Shown here: one piece after another, positions 1 to 13,055 of the stretch | Numbering within the stretch: position 1 is the first letter of the stretch | Layout of the letters: every line of letters starts with the position of its first letter | NCBI GenBank assembly: GCA_004764695.1 | Contig: SMSO01000031.1 | Span: 3,705,048 to 3,769,047 of the forward strand | Direction: 5' to 3' | From: Schizochytrium sp. TIO01 | Taxonomy: Eukaryota > Sar > Bigyra > Thraustochytrida > Thraustochytriidae | Length of the DNA stretch: 64,000 nucleotides | Position numbers and translations under genes: made by a program | The notes under the pieces: generated by a model | Told to the model about the DNA's origin: nothing | Database searches by the model: none | The model's input: only the letters and a program-made list of their open reading frames with translations

Positions 1-296
1 GGATAGTTCACTCACTCGGCCCTTTGAAACTTGAAACAGCAGCAGCACTCTTCCTGAGCCGACGTCTTAATGGAAGGGATTTATGATTATATATATAGGG
101 GCGGAGAAAGAACCAAAGAAAGAACCACAGAAAGAAAGAAACAAACAAACAAACCAACAAACAACCAGCCAACAAACCCAACAAACAAATGAGCTTTTCA
201 GACCCTAAGAAGGGTTTGCATCGACCAAGAAAGCCAAACAAGAAAAACAAGGCTTGGTTTTCTGAGAGGAGTTCTCGCGTGGGTAGCGAAAAGGAG

Positions 297-330
297 TAGG
301 TAGGTAGGTAGGTAGGTAGGTAGGTACCTG
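297..330. repeat. (TAGG)n microsatellite
   Basis: About eight uninterrupted TAGG units end in GGTACC. This is the longest run of the TAGG/CCTA motif that recurs in shorter form at many places in the window, including upstream of several genes. Confidence 0.95.
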
Positions 331-2046
331 CGAACGTCTGAGTTTGTGCACGTGTTCCTTTCTGCGAGCCAGCCACGGCCTGTGAATCGTCCTGTGAGCC
401 AGGCTCTATTTAGCACCTTACGAGCTTTGTGTTGCCACTTCTTCGGTGGGTCACGTCAACTTTGGCATCCTTTGGCCAGGGCCGATCGGTTGTTTGCACG
501 CCACTGTGCGAAGATCGACGAACGAATGGTTCACCTTTGAAAGTGCAGATGGCAACTTTTAGTTTGAAAGGGTATCTTCAACTCATTCCCAGGGATCTTA
601 TGTAACCCTACTTGGTTATATCTGTTAATTTTGAAAAGGGAAGCTAAAGTGAAAGGTACCTTACCTACCTACCTAGTACCTTATACCTACAGAAAACGCA
701 CTTGTTGATAAATCGTACGAGGTCTACAGTCTGTAAAAAAGTAGACTGCTAGTATACCCAGTAGCTACAAACTTATAAAACAATATAAGCTTATATAAGC
801 ACTTCACTCGGCGCTATTACGACTAGCGAGTAACCAGTACCTATATATTACGTCGTTGCTCGGTGTCGACAGAGAGAGAAGAGAGGTTTATTTAAGGCAA
901 CTTGAAAGATTTGAGGGCACGCTTAAACACGCACGCTTATGGAGGTAGGCCGTTGTCAGTCTTCAGAGGTGCCTCATCTCGTTTGTCTCTCATTTCATTT
1001 GATAGAAAAAGGGCGCGTTCTTCTCGCTTTCTATACCTCTGTTAGTCTACTTTCCTGGCGAAAGATTGAGGCGGCCAAGGCTTCGTTGAGTGCAACAAAG
1101 AGGCGGCCGGGATGCGCGTACAATGCATATCTGTGGATAGTTGTAGGATTGGGGGCCGAGGAGGCTGCTGGTCCTGTGGTTTTGGCATTAGCGGTAAAGG
1201 AGAGTAAGCAGCGTACTCAAAGAAGGCTCGTGCGCGGCTTGAGTCGTGTAAAAAAAAAATGATTATACCCTTTCTTTTGTTTTGGGAGTGAGATGATATC
1301 TATTTTGCTCTCTAGAGTTTCCCTGGGGACTTCTTCTTCAAAAGGCAGGGAGATGACGCAAACTTGGGCAGCGATTGATTGATTGAAAGAGAGGAATGAA
1401 CATTACGTCGAGGCCACCTTTCAATAACAATGTTCATCAATTATAATTATTAAATTTTACGTCTTGGTGAACTGCTTTTTGACTATATTCCATATCCAAA
1501 TCAAACAAAAAAAGAGTACAACATAGAATTATTTTAAAACTGGCTGCTGAGCGGACTAAAAGTTGAAAGCCCAATCACACTTCGCCTTTCTTTCTTTTTA
1601 CCTTTTCGGTTCTTTTTACCTCCGTCACTTTAAACAAGAAATTACTCATGTCTGTTTAATTTCTTCAAATAAAGGCTAAAGAGGGAGTAGTGAATAAAAC
1701 AAAAGAAACTAGAAGGACTCAAATTAACTAAGAAAGCTACATCAACAAAAGTCTACTCCAGCATAGGTATGAAGGTACTGCGAAGCAAATAAATGGATCG
1801 ATGTTTGATGGAAGAAAACAGGCAAACAAGTCAGCTTCCGTTGTAGTAGGTGCTGTGTGCCTCAAACGAATGAGCCAAGACATTTAGACAAACAGACAGA
1901 CATGCCGAAGTTTTGGTTGCTTGAACCTAGATTGCGACCCTCATATGTGAATGAGAAAGAGCCCGGAAGGCTTCTTTCTTCTGGCTGGGTGCTCGAGAAG
2001 ATTTCATTGAGCTTCAACGGGGGCAGAGCGCCCTCCAAAGGTCCAA

Positions 2047-2050
<4 letters not shown>

Positions 2051-2084
<34 letters not shown>
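2051..2084. repeat. (GA)n microsatellite
   Basis: Fifteen or more GA dinucleotides in a row. A second GA array of the same length lies at 8079-8109. Confidence 0.95.
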
Positions 2085-5000
2085 AAAGACAGAGGAATGA
2101 AAAGAAAGCACGCAAACTCTTTCTTCCATGGTATATGGCTCTGGGTTTCGGATTTAAAGAAAATTCAAGTCGATTTCTTTCTCTTCTTTCTTCAACGCAG
2201 GTCAATAAATGGTACGGGCAGAGTACTGAACCACAACCGCTACCACTCGAATCTAAGGCAAAGGAACGGAGTTCAACATTGTCCATTCCTCACTCAACCA
2301 AACAAATCTTGTTCTAGTTGCGTGATTTGATTGATTTGATTTCAATTCTTCGAGAGTATAGCCGCCGATGTGCAGGAAAGGATTGACTGGTATATGAATA
2401 CCTTATTAAATGATTATTATCGGTTTTGTACAGCCATTTCTTATGAAGAATTCAGGGTCGACAAGAGGGAAAGAAGAAAGAATAGTTTTTCTGCGCTACA
2501 GACTATTTCGTTTATCACACTTTAAAAAATAAAGCCTGGAGAGATCTTAAATAGCTGTACAGGATGTAGGTAGGTATATATATAAACAAATGTAGGAGTA
2601 ACTTTATTTCAAAAAATTATTTTAAAAAGAAAAGAAAAGAAAATGAATGTTAACGAAAGCTGCCACGAAGATCCTTATTTAGAGTGAAAGCACGCCTAAA
2701 ATATCTGGAAAACCCGATCAAAACCACTTCCACATACCACTATTCAAATTAAGAACAAATCTTTTATTATTATTATTAAACGTTTTCAAAATTAAAAAAC
2801 TAAAGTTTGCAGAATGAAATAAACAAGCGAAATGTAATTACAGTTCAATAGAATGTAATAGTGATCAGTAAGGAAGATCTCGGGAAGGTTTATATCGGAA
2901 GAGGCAAGCACCATTGAAAGACCAAAAATACCTATTGTGGTTACTATTAAAGTCGACGGACGTGCAAGACAGACAGAAGGGATAAGATAGTAGCTACTTG
3001 GAATCGAAGCCACCACAGACCCGGCCGCCATCCAATGAGTACGTGTACAGCCAACGCAAAACTATTGATTTAAGCCAACCAGAGGCCGCGGCTAGGAGGA
3101 AGTTTAGAAGAGTTTGGTTGCTCTTATTTGCTGCTTTCTTTTAATCATCGCATCCATTGAAGCCTATCAAAAATAGTTGGGAGAAGTTTTTTCTTCACCA
3201 ATTCACAAGACAAGTTTGAAAGACGATAAGGTTATCGTTATCATCCTTATTTATTCAAAAATCCTTTTGAGGTAGACTACTTGATTTTTCTTGAGATCCC
3301 GCTCCATTCCAAATTCTTCGAATTCTATTCAGGATTTCAGAGACTCTGAACGATGAAGCAGCGATGCCCCTTTCAATGCGGCTTTCAACAAACAGCAAAA
3401 ACATGATTAGAGTATCATTTGTTTCGGGAACTTGCGCGTATCTAACTGTTCAACTCGTCACATTCTTGTATTCATTTGGATCACTCACCTGTGTGGTTAC
3501 AGAAGTTTCGCAGCTTTTATGCGGTTGACCAACTATCCTTCGGCTGGGATGGTTTGCAGAGGTAGGTCTTTCATTCAGCCACCCATGCGGTCACCATTCT
3601 CATATGCTGGATTCCCTCAGTGGGGGTCTGGATTCTGCAGGAGGGGAGTAATTTCAAGGGAGGTGGATGATTGAACTACCGTGGGAAGCGTCATATATTC
3701 AACTTTCTATTAGGCACATAAATATTATTAATTGGTTTTGTTTTGTTTTAAATTGAACATATATATACATCTGAGACCAAACAACTTAATGGTTGATTAA
3801 TTATTTTTTATATTTATTTTAAAAGAAAGAGATGATAAGGAGAAAAGGAAAAAAAGAAAAAAAGCCGGGTCAACACAAATTATCAAGACTTACTTGCCTC
3901 TTTTAAAAGTAAAATAATTGGTGAGGCCCTACCAACTGTTATGGGGCATACTTAGGCATATGCGCTGTGTTAATATGCATTACTAATCAGTAATTTGATT
4001 TTGTACCCGCGTTATAAACGATTAGTAAGTGAGTATGCTGATTCAAGGCTCTTGTAGTAGGCAGTCCGACATGAAGCTAAAAAGCTCTAGTTAACAGTGA
4101 GGTTATACATTCGTGTTTATCCGACGTACCCTGCGATGCTCGCGCCAAGTTCAAGATACGAAAGGAAAAAGAATTCTAAAGAAAGGATCGTTTCACGTAT
4201 TATAAGTAATGCGAGAAGCAAAAACTACATTTCTGCATTCATCGTCAATACGGCAAGTTTTGCGGTCTCAGATCAACAGGAGCTTCAAGTTCTTGTGGAA
4301 GATCATGTTTCGCCTGCGTAGAGGAGCTAGCGCTGATACTGCAAGGACAAGAGTTTGCTCGAGGAAAGAAAGGAGAGTAGAATTTCGAGAAACAAGCACT
4401 TTAGTTAAGGAAGCCAGACAAACCGATAAATAATTTGACATGCCGCGCCACCTTTCTAAGCCTAGAGATAAATTAACATACAAACAACTTTCATCGCGCT
4501 GGCATCTAGGATTCTCAAAATCTACACCTATTCGGAGGCCATTTCGGTTCGTTGAAGCAATTAGAAATATGGGGCAGGCACTGATTAAAGTAACCTATTC
4601 TTCTCGATTCTGGAAGCGGTGTGAGCAGAAGCACAAAAAATAATACAAAAAAAAGAGAAGAAGTTACAAAACAAGATTGCTTGGGTGCCGTGTCCTGCTT
4701 CGCGAGGGATAGGATGGGGAAGCAGGCCTATGGAAGACAGAAAGTTTGCACCTCTTTTGCAAATGTTCTATGAAAAAACACAGAGAAAATACAGGCTGCT
4801 TCAAAGCACGTCACAGGTTGGAAACGCTCCATAATCATAGGCATTGACTTTGCAACATGGCATGTCGCTAGGTGTATTGAGAGGAGTCGAAACCCTCCGA
4901 TTCAATATCATGTTTCCAACTTTCTCTTTGCGAATACCAATGGTAGACATCAACTACAGGGTTGTAGTACCATTTCTATTGTATCTATAGAGTAAGTACC

Positions 5001-7436
5001 TACTTATATACCTACCAACTTACCGTGGGCTTGAGGTCTAACGATGAAAGGTACGCTCAAGGCAAGTTAATGTTGCCATAGTAGATTATTCATAGCGTTC
5101 GCTTGATCTAGTTAAACTATATTAGAGCGCAGACTCTTTTTATAATATTTTTTCTTTCATTTTCAAAAATAAAAAATTAAGAAAAAGGAAAATAAAAAGA
5201 AGAAGAATAAGAGGTGAATCTAATAACAGTCTTAGGCTTTCTTGGCCTTTTGGAACTCTGCCCTCTTTCGCCATCCGTACATACGGCTTGACTAGCGTAT
5301 AGGGTATACTACAGATTTCGTCCTTAGTTCCAGCGATGTGAAATTTACAGATGTTGGAAGGAGGAAAAGCAGGAATACTCAGTACCCCGAGAATTTAATG
5401 GTGAGGTTATATAACATCCATTGATAAAAAGAATTGTTGATGTACTCCTTATGTATGCAAATACATTTTTTTTTTTACAAAGTAGTGCCAAAGGACATGC
5501 GCAGTGCTTACTTACTACCTTTCCTCTACTCCGCGAGCAGCCTCCCCACGTCCAAAGAACGACGAACAAGAATAGTTCGTCTACTTGAAAAAGGCTCTAT
5601 CGACTCGTTTTCTGCTGCGCAAAGCTGGTTTCTAAAAAGCTGTGAGCGCATAATGTACTTGCAGAGGGTAATCTATTGAGGGTAATCAATTGATTGCAGT
5701 AACAAGCTGTTCTATCAATCTGAGAGGGAGTACTGTCGTGTTGCATGTATAAGCGCAAGTTTTCACTTCTCCATGACCCTGGCGTACGGATGATTTCCTT
5801 TTTGTTGAAAATTGATATAGTCACATTTTGAAGATTCCGAAGCATGAATAGCAAAATAGAGGTGCCGAACGAAGAAGTGTCTCCTCCTCCGTTTTTTTAT
5901 TTTTTTGCGATCGCCCTTGAGCGTTGCATGGGCCTGTTTGTAGATCACAGAGGTATTGTCAGATCGTCGAAATTGGTTCAAACTATGACGTCTGTTTTTC
6001 TGCAGAGAAATGATCGTTAATATGCAAGCAAATGCCTCACTTGACTGCCTCATTCATTATCTTTAGGTTATCCTCTTGTTGCACAGGTTTCTCTTGCTTT
6101 TGGCCGTTACTTCGAGGCCCGATCTGCCCTTTCCACAGTGGCGCAGTGTTCTACGAATTGCAACGAAGGAGATGTTAGACCGTCTTGCGTGTCAATATCT
6201 GTTTCGAGAATTTTGCGGATCTGGTGAGGATTTTTACTGAATTACTATTCAGGCCAAATCACAGGACTGACTCGGAGGAGAAAAGTACCTGGGCTGATCA
6301 ATCAAACATTCGGTTGGCTTCTTTGCTTTAAGCTGTTACAAGAATGGTTCCTCACTTCAAACCATTGTAAGGTTTCTACAACACGATGTTACTTCTTAAA
6401 AAGTTTAAAAAGTATTTTTAAAAAGTATTTTAAAATGTTACCTGCTGTACCGGCTTAGATAATTAAACTGACGAATTTATAAATTAAAAGGCCCGTACTA
6501 TTACCAGTTGTACGTAGATACCGTCACGTGCAAGATTTCGATACGCTGCCAGGTTGTTTGGCTTGACCTGAGCAGGCTATTATACTAGCAGATAATGGTT
6601 GATTTCTGCAGATGCATAATTGCAGTTCCTGCGTGAGACCACTATGCATAGGCACAATTAGCATCTATGGGCTGATGACGCTGCAGTCTCATCCACTCCC
6701 GGGCTGATTTTTATAATCTCTCTGTTCATTTATGCATCGCCCTTATGTTTGTATCACATGCTGGATAGTAAAACGCCGTTTATTTCCACGCCCTCGAGAA
6801 GCGTGACACGAAGCGCCACAGCATTATTTATATTTATTTTCTTTCAAGTTCAATATTGTAAATTTGATGAGTCAGAGGTGAAAGGTTTCCGTTAGGTTAG
6901 CCATTGGAAAAAGCCGCGCCTCGCCTGCTCCTACTACTGTGACCATTATAGAGCTCCAAAGGTCGACCAGGACGGAGCACGAGCCCATAGGCTGCACGCC
7001 GAGGAAGTTTTTTTCACGCACGGAAGGGAAACAGTTCATGCTGCAGAGCACCGCTTTGAGCTCGCCGCTGGACTGTTGGCCTCAACGGTGATTGATGCCT
7101 CCTTGGTTTTTCGTTTCTCTTTTCTACCTACTTTTTAAAGTGATTACTTGAAAAGCAACAACAATATTAGATGTCAATTTTAATTTTAAAAGGTTTATTT
7201 AAAAAGAAGTAGTTTATTATTAGTAGTAGTAGTATTATTGAGAACGGCCGATTAAGTTATGTGAAAGGCAGAGGCGTTTCGAGTTCAACAGCGCAAGCAT
7301 CGCGTACCTCGAAGCATTTTGTATGTTTCTTTGCAGGAAAGATCGCGGGAGCGAAAAGAACGAATGCCACTCAGCAATCCGGAAGACCAGAAAGCCACGA
7401 ACTACCGGGAAGCGTCAGCAGTTGCCATTCAATACT

Positions 7437-7574
7437 TCATTTTTTCATTTTTTCATTTTTTCATTCCTTCATTCCTTCATTCCTTCATTCCTTCATTCCT
7501 TCATTCCTTCATTCCTTCATTCCTTCATTCCTTCATTCATTCATTCATTCATTCATTCATTCATTCATTCATTC
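7437..7574. repeat. Compound TTCATTTT / TTCATTCC / TTCA array
   Basis: Three related units succeed one another. First come TTCAT plus T-rich octamers (about 7437-7465), then eight or more copies of the octamer TTCATTCC (about 7464-7533), then a pure TTCA tetramer (to 7574). The nested organisation suggests successive mutation and expansion of one tetramer. All three plus-strand frames stay open through it, which makes artificial Ser/Phe/Ile/His/Pro-rich open frames. Confidence 0.93.
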
Positions 7575-8075
7575 TTCGAAGAAGAAGCTTCAGCACCTGA
7601 CTTGAAAGGCAGCTCTCACAGCTTGGATGGATGGGCCTCGTTGCGACATCACCTTGCGCAACATCTTTTCTCCTGAGAACTACGAAGAGAAAGGAGGATG
7701 AGGGCCGTTAAGAAGAAGAAGGAGAAGAAGAAGAAGCTTTACTTACGTGCACAGAGAGGTCTGAGCGCAGCAGCTTTGAGCGTCTTCTCTGGTCGAAGAG
7801 ATCGTGGCCGGCCTTGGGCCTGAGACGTATGCATAGCTGCCCTTGCGGCCGTTGGATGACAGGCAGCGAAGGGTGCAGAGTCAGCCGAACGAATGCGCTT
7901 CAAACGCGGCTCTACAGGCTTTGGTCGGATCTGCGTGGAGGGCACATATGACTACCGTATTCGTAGATAGATAATCTGCAAATTGGTTTTCCTTGGCTCT
8001 GACCGCGCTAGTAGTAGGTAACTGGGAAGTAGGAACTGACTGAACATTGTTCATTTTTTAATTTGGATGAAACTC

Positions 8076-8078
<3 letters not shown>

Positions 8079-8109
<31 letters not shown>
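8079..8109. repeat. (AG)n microsatellite
   Basis: About fifteen AG dinucleotides, uninterrupted. Confidence 0.95.
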
Positions 8110-8112
<3 letters not shown>

Positions 8113-8512
8113 CCTTTCTGTTTACCTAAGAATTTATCTTATCACAGCAGGGCAAAGAAGAAAGTAAGTACTTCTTCTCTTTTCTTTCATTCTTCATGAT
8201 TCTCAATTTAAAATTTAATCATAGAGGGTCATCATAGTAATCGGAAAGGCCATGCGCCTGATCTTCCAATTTTTCTTACGCCGCTTACAGCTGAGGCTGT
8301 CAGAGAATATTGGACAGGGGAAGCTCCAATGTGCATAGTACGAAAGCTCTGTGCCAAACCACCGGGAGAACAGGCTCTTCGGGACGCCAGTGCCGGAAAC
8401 GATGTGGCCGCGTCCTCTTAAAACGTCGATTGGAATTCTTGAACCGCGACTTCTATAGCTTGCTATATTGCCCTATTCTCTTCTTATTCCCCCTTTTATT
8501 ATTACGTTTGAT

Positions 8513-8552
8513 TTTAGTTTAGTTTAGTTTAGTTTAGTTTAGTTTAGTTTAG
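8513..8552. repeat. (TTTAG)8 microsatellite
   Basis: Eight exact copies of the pentamer TTTAG. It resembles plant- or insect-type telomeric units (TTTAGGG, TTAGG) but lacks the G run. It lies well inside the window, so it is best read as an ordinary pentanucleotide repeat. Confidence 0.93.
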
Positions 8553-8908
8553 AATAATTTAATTTTTATTTCACAAGCGGAGCTGCGGTGAAAGACATCC
8601 TGTTAAACATTTCACTTAAGCCCTGTCTATGTACGTCTGGAATTCTTTCGTTCCTGTCTGATAGAGTGTGTACAGAGAAGAGGAGCTAACCTTGTCGCCC
8701 ATTCTCTCAACAGCCACGGCGCTTTGCCTCGGGCCGGCGAGGGGCGTTCGTTAGCAGTGGGGTTCGGCCTCTACAGTTTGGCCTGGCTTAGTCTGTTGTG
8801 GTCCTTGACTCAAACTCAAATCATGAGCGGCATACAGGCACACAGGAAGATCGAGGAGATAACAGACACGTAAGACTTCTTCAATGTTCAACCTTACCAC
8901 GAAATCTC

Positions 8909-8935
8909 TTTTTTTTTTTTTTTTTTTTTTTTTTT
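8909..8935. repeat. Poly-T tract (27 T)
   Basis: Uninterrupted run of 27 T, or poly-A on the minus strand. No reverse-transcribed gene body or target-site duplication was recognised next to it. Confidence 0.95.
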
Positions 8936-9489
8936 GGGAGGAGCGCGCTCTTTCTTTTCTGTGAACTGAACAAAACATGTTCTTTTTCAAGTGTGCTTCT
9001 TCTTATTATTATTCTTAGTATCATTTTAAAAACTGAAGGAGAAGAAACACTTATTTAAAATTTATCTATGTATATTTATTTGGAACACATATTCTCGATA
9101 ACGAAAACAATACATTGGAAACAGAAATACCAATCGTGAAACTTGAATTCAATCAAAGCAACGGATGTGTAGCGGCTCTCGCTAGAGGACATCAAGGCGC
9201 CGTTAGCTTGGATCTCGGAGAAGCCTTGTGGTCTTAAACTTCTGGAATCGCCCCGAGCAGTGGCGCCAATGGCGGTAGGGAGATAACATGGCAGCTTACT
9301 TGCGACATTGCTCCCTTCGCCACACAGAGAAGACCATTCATTGATTTCAAGCGAAGAAGCACAGGCAGCGGCCATTTGCTCTCTTTCTTTCTTCTGAGAA
9401 CCGTTGCGTAAGCAAAGGAGCGGCGACGCCAGGAGTTCGATATCAGCAATTTCTTGACGTCGCACTGATACACACGAAAGACGGCGTTT

Positions 9490-9530
9490 GCATAGCATTG
9501 CATTGCATTGTTTTGCATTGTGTTGCATTC
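9490..9530. repeat. Degenerate GCATT pentamer array
   Basis: Seven GCATT-like pentamers in tandem, two with substitutions (TTTT and GTGTT interruptions). Confidence 0.8.
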
Positions 9531-11012
9531 GATGATTCCATGGGATCTGCTTACCGTGGAGGCTGCTGAATCGACGAATGGCTTGCAGGAAGCAAAAGGG
9601 AATGGAGTATCTGATGCTTTATTTGATTTTCTGCTGGAAAGACTCTAGACTAATGTTGTAAGAGGTATTATTGATCGTGTGTGCTGCTGTTTCTCCTCCT
9701 GTTTCTCACGAAAGATGCCTTGATCTTCGAATCGGACTTGCGTAAACTGGAAAATTGCGGAACGGGAGACCGATACCTAGCAACTTCTTGGTCTTGCATG
9801 CTCTTAGTTGATTTGTTCAACTATGATCTAAGCAACAATTGGATCGATCAAGATTAGCTCTACACGAAATTATTGCTCTAAGGATTGAATTTGAACAGTA
9901 CCTACAAGTTGAAACTTTCTTTTAAGAAATATAATATTAAAACAAAAAAAGAAAAAACCACTTTTTAAATGAGAGAGAGAGAATTAGAAAAAGGAATCTT
10001 CACGAGTTCAATTTAACTGCATTTGATCCAGTTGGTACCACTTGCACGAGCTGCGCGGATGCTGTTCATGTTATTCAAATAAGAGTTGGATCGAGAGGGT
10101 ATGTGATTTCTCTCACTGATATTTCCCGGAACTACGTTTCTCTGTCCGGCCACAAATTTCTGAGCCTGGATTGCCGTTGCGGCTTTACAAAGCCTTAACG
10201 ATATACTTTATTCCTATCGCTACATTTACATTGTGGCCATGGCGATTAACGAAACCCGTGTCTCTTTGCTCCTTCTGGATCTTTCCATCACGAGAAGTTA
10301 TATTTAATATTTAGTTAGATTCTTATTTTATTTTAATATAAAATAATGCGAAATGTTCAATTTTTATTTCAGATTTTATACTTTTTAAAAATTAAAATAA
10401 AAGAAATTATGTAATCAATACAGACAATTTAACCTATTTACTATTAATTCAAGAGAAAAAAAATCATGTTTTTAGTCTCTCTCTAGAAACTAACTAAAAG
10501 AGCAGTCGATTAATCTGGCAAGTACTAGTGGGTAGTAGGTACCTTTCAAATATTTCCCGTATGAGTCCTGTGATATGACAGCTACCCTTGTTCCCAACGA
10601 GCCCTTAGCTAATCACTTGGGGAGTTAGAGGGGTACACGCTGTCGTACACAAAAACAGAAACAGGGTATGCCAGTGTTGTCTTGCGGCTGTCTCTGTATC
10701 TTCTATCAGATTATCCTTCACGCGATCGATCTTCCCTTCGAAGCCTTAGCTTTCGCAACGGCGCTTGTTGCGTTGTGGACTGAAATAATATTTTGCTACG
10801 TTCACTCTTCTTCACGACGGTGACCTCTTTCTTAGACCATTCACGGACGGGGAGCGCGAGCGAACATTCGGGACGAGAACTGGCGTCCTTGAGAGAAAAT
10901 AAAAACTGGGTTGATGAACTGCTGAGTGGGGCGTAGCACCATTGATCGCAGCATGAACACGCGCTCATTCGGAGGTGACGAATTGGCTTTCTTTCTGCGA
11001 AGCAGACCGCAC

Positions 11013-11640
<628 letters not shown>

Positions 11641-13037
11641 CTCACGATAAATCAACCGTTTCGATCTCCCGCAAATGTGACTAACGGAAATATTGCGAAA
11701 GGTGGTGGTGAGTCATCATCGCTTATTCTCGCGAATCGCAAGAGGCTGCCGGAATGCTGGTGCTCGTCTCAGAATCCCATCACCGCGCTCCAAGACAACG
11801 CAGGCGGTGGGTTGGTTCTCGCAATCCGGCGTAGACCTGCTCAGACACGCGTCAGCCTTGGTTGTCGCTACAGCTTGTCAGTCAGGATACGTGCCGAGTT
11901 CTTGCGAGATTTGCTGTCGTTTGAGCATTCATTAGTCATTATTTGCCTGCGTCCACAAGAAGCTTTATCTCTCAAGTTAGGACCAAAAAGGTGCACCCTT
12001 CAATGCCGAAAAGAGGCGAGCGCAATGAACACTGTTCAAGTGCGAGCGTGAACGGGCAAATTACACAGAGCGATCGAGACCGCCTCATGAAATCAGGACA
12101 GAGACCCACGTCAAATCAGGCGCCTTTGGTCATTCGATTGCATTTGCACGCAGTTGACATCTCTCTCTCACACAAACACACATTCAACTGCACGCATTCA
12201 ATACTTTACCGTTTTGAAGATTCCACCGTACGGAACTTCGTTTGGGGCCGCCTCCAACGTATTTTATAGAAAATGTGCGTGAGCTCTCCTAATTCGTGCC
12301 TTTCCACGCGATCAGAGCCTCGTCGGCCTTTAAAGCAGGCTCAGCAGGCACGCTCCTTGACTTCGAGGGGCATCATTTGTACATTGTAATTACTCCCCGA
12401 GGACCAAAATCGTCTAAGGTAATATGCGATGGATGCCGCAAAGAACCTGAATGCAAAGTGACGTAGGTTTCAAATGGGACGTGGCATTGAACCTTGAAAG
12501 GGTGTTTGTCCCAGCAGCTTTCCGGCAGCCCTTGGCTTGATCGTACAGCGAGGTTACTAGATACAAACCATTTTCAGACCGTTCACTCTACGCAATCAGA
12601 AAATTAGCTCCCATTTTATAGTAATGGTGTTCTTCTGCTGTTAGTGTCGGCAGTTTGGGTTGGACCGCCTATTTGAAGACTGGGCCTCAAAGGTCGTTAC
12701 AAAAGTCCTCAGGGTATGAGCTTTAACTTCTACCGAGATTACTACCTGCTCCTCTCACGTTTTGGCCTGATACAGCCTTTCTTCGCGCTGGATACCAAAT
12801 CAGGGTAGAAACTATAGTGTGTTCAAAAGGTTATTTGGATAACCTATATTTATTTGATATCTATGTTTAATTATTATTTGTTATTACTAGTAATTTCAAT
12901 TTAGAATCCTCTCCACTATGAAATATAGTGAATGTCTGTAGTATATGCATCTTTCAAAGAATAGCCTTTATTTTTATACCTGAAATGTTTCTTTTAGAAA
13001 ACTTAAAAAAAAAACGAGCTAGAACTGGTCAAATAAG

Positions 13038-13055
13038 TTTTTTTTTTTTTTTTTA
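13038..13055. repeat. Poly-T tract
   Basis: About 17 consecutive T flanked by A+T-rich sequence. Nothing else is attached to it. Confidence 0.8.

Larger units (their letters stand above)
1..7260. other. Gene-poor A+T-rich DNA, no supported gene
   Basis: No open frame here has a recognisable domain, a convincing length or a credible exon structure. The sequence is A+T-rich and carries short homopolymers, a TAGG array (297-330), a GA array (2051-2084) and several scattered TACCTACC/GGTAGGTA motifs (about 651-690, 2561-2580, 4991-5022). The longest frames (107-157 codons, at 939-1262 and 1857-2330) show composition bias from repeats and no family resemblance. Unspliced non-coding transcripts or small spliced genes cannot be excluded by eye. 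Confidence 0.6.
7261..10970. other. Gene-poor, repeat-rich DNA
   Basis: No supported gene. The stretch holds the 7437-7574 compound array, a GA array (8079-8109), a TTTAG array (8513-8552), a 27-T run (8909-8935), a degenerate GCATT array (9490-9530), and non-repetitive A+T-rich sequence between them. The longest frame outside repeats (minus strand 9076-9528, 150 codons) shows no recognisable domain and is probably chance. Confidence 0.55.

Noticed and set aside
7261-7676. Three overlapping plus-strand frames with His-Ser-Phe-Ile-Pro repeats
   Set aside because: All three frames are open through the TTCATTCC array, which is expected for a repeat whose units carry no stop in any frame.
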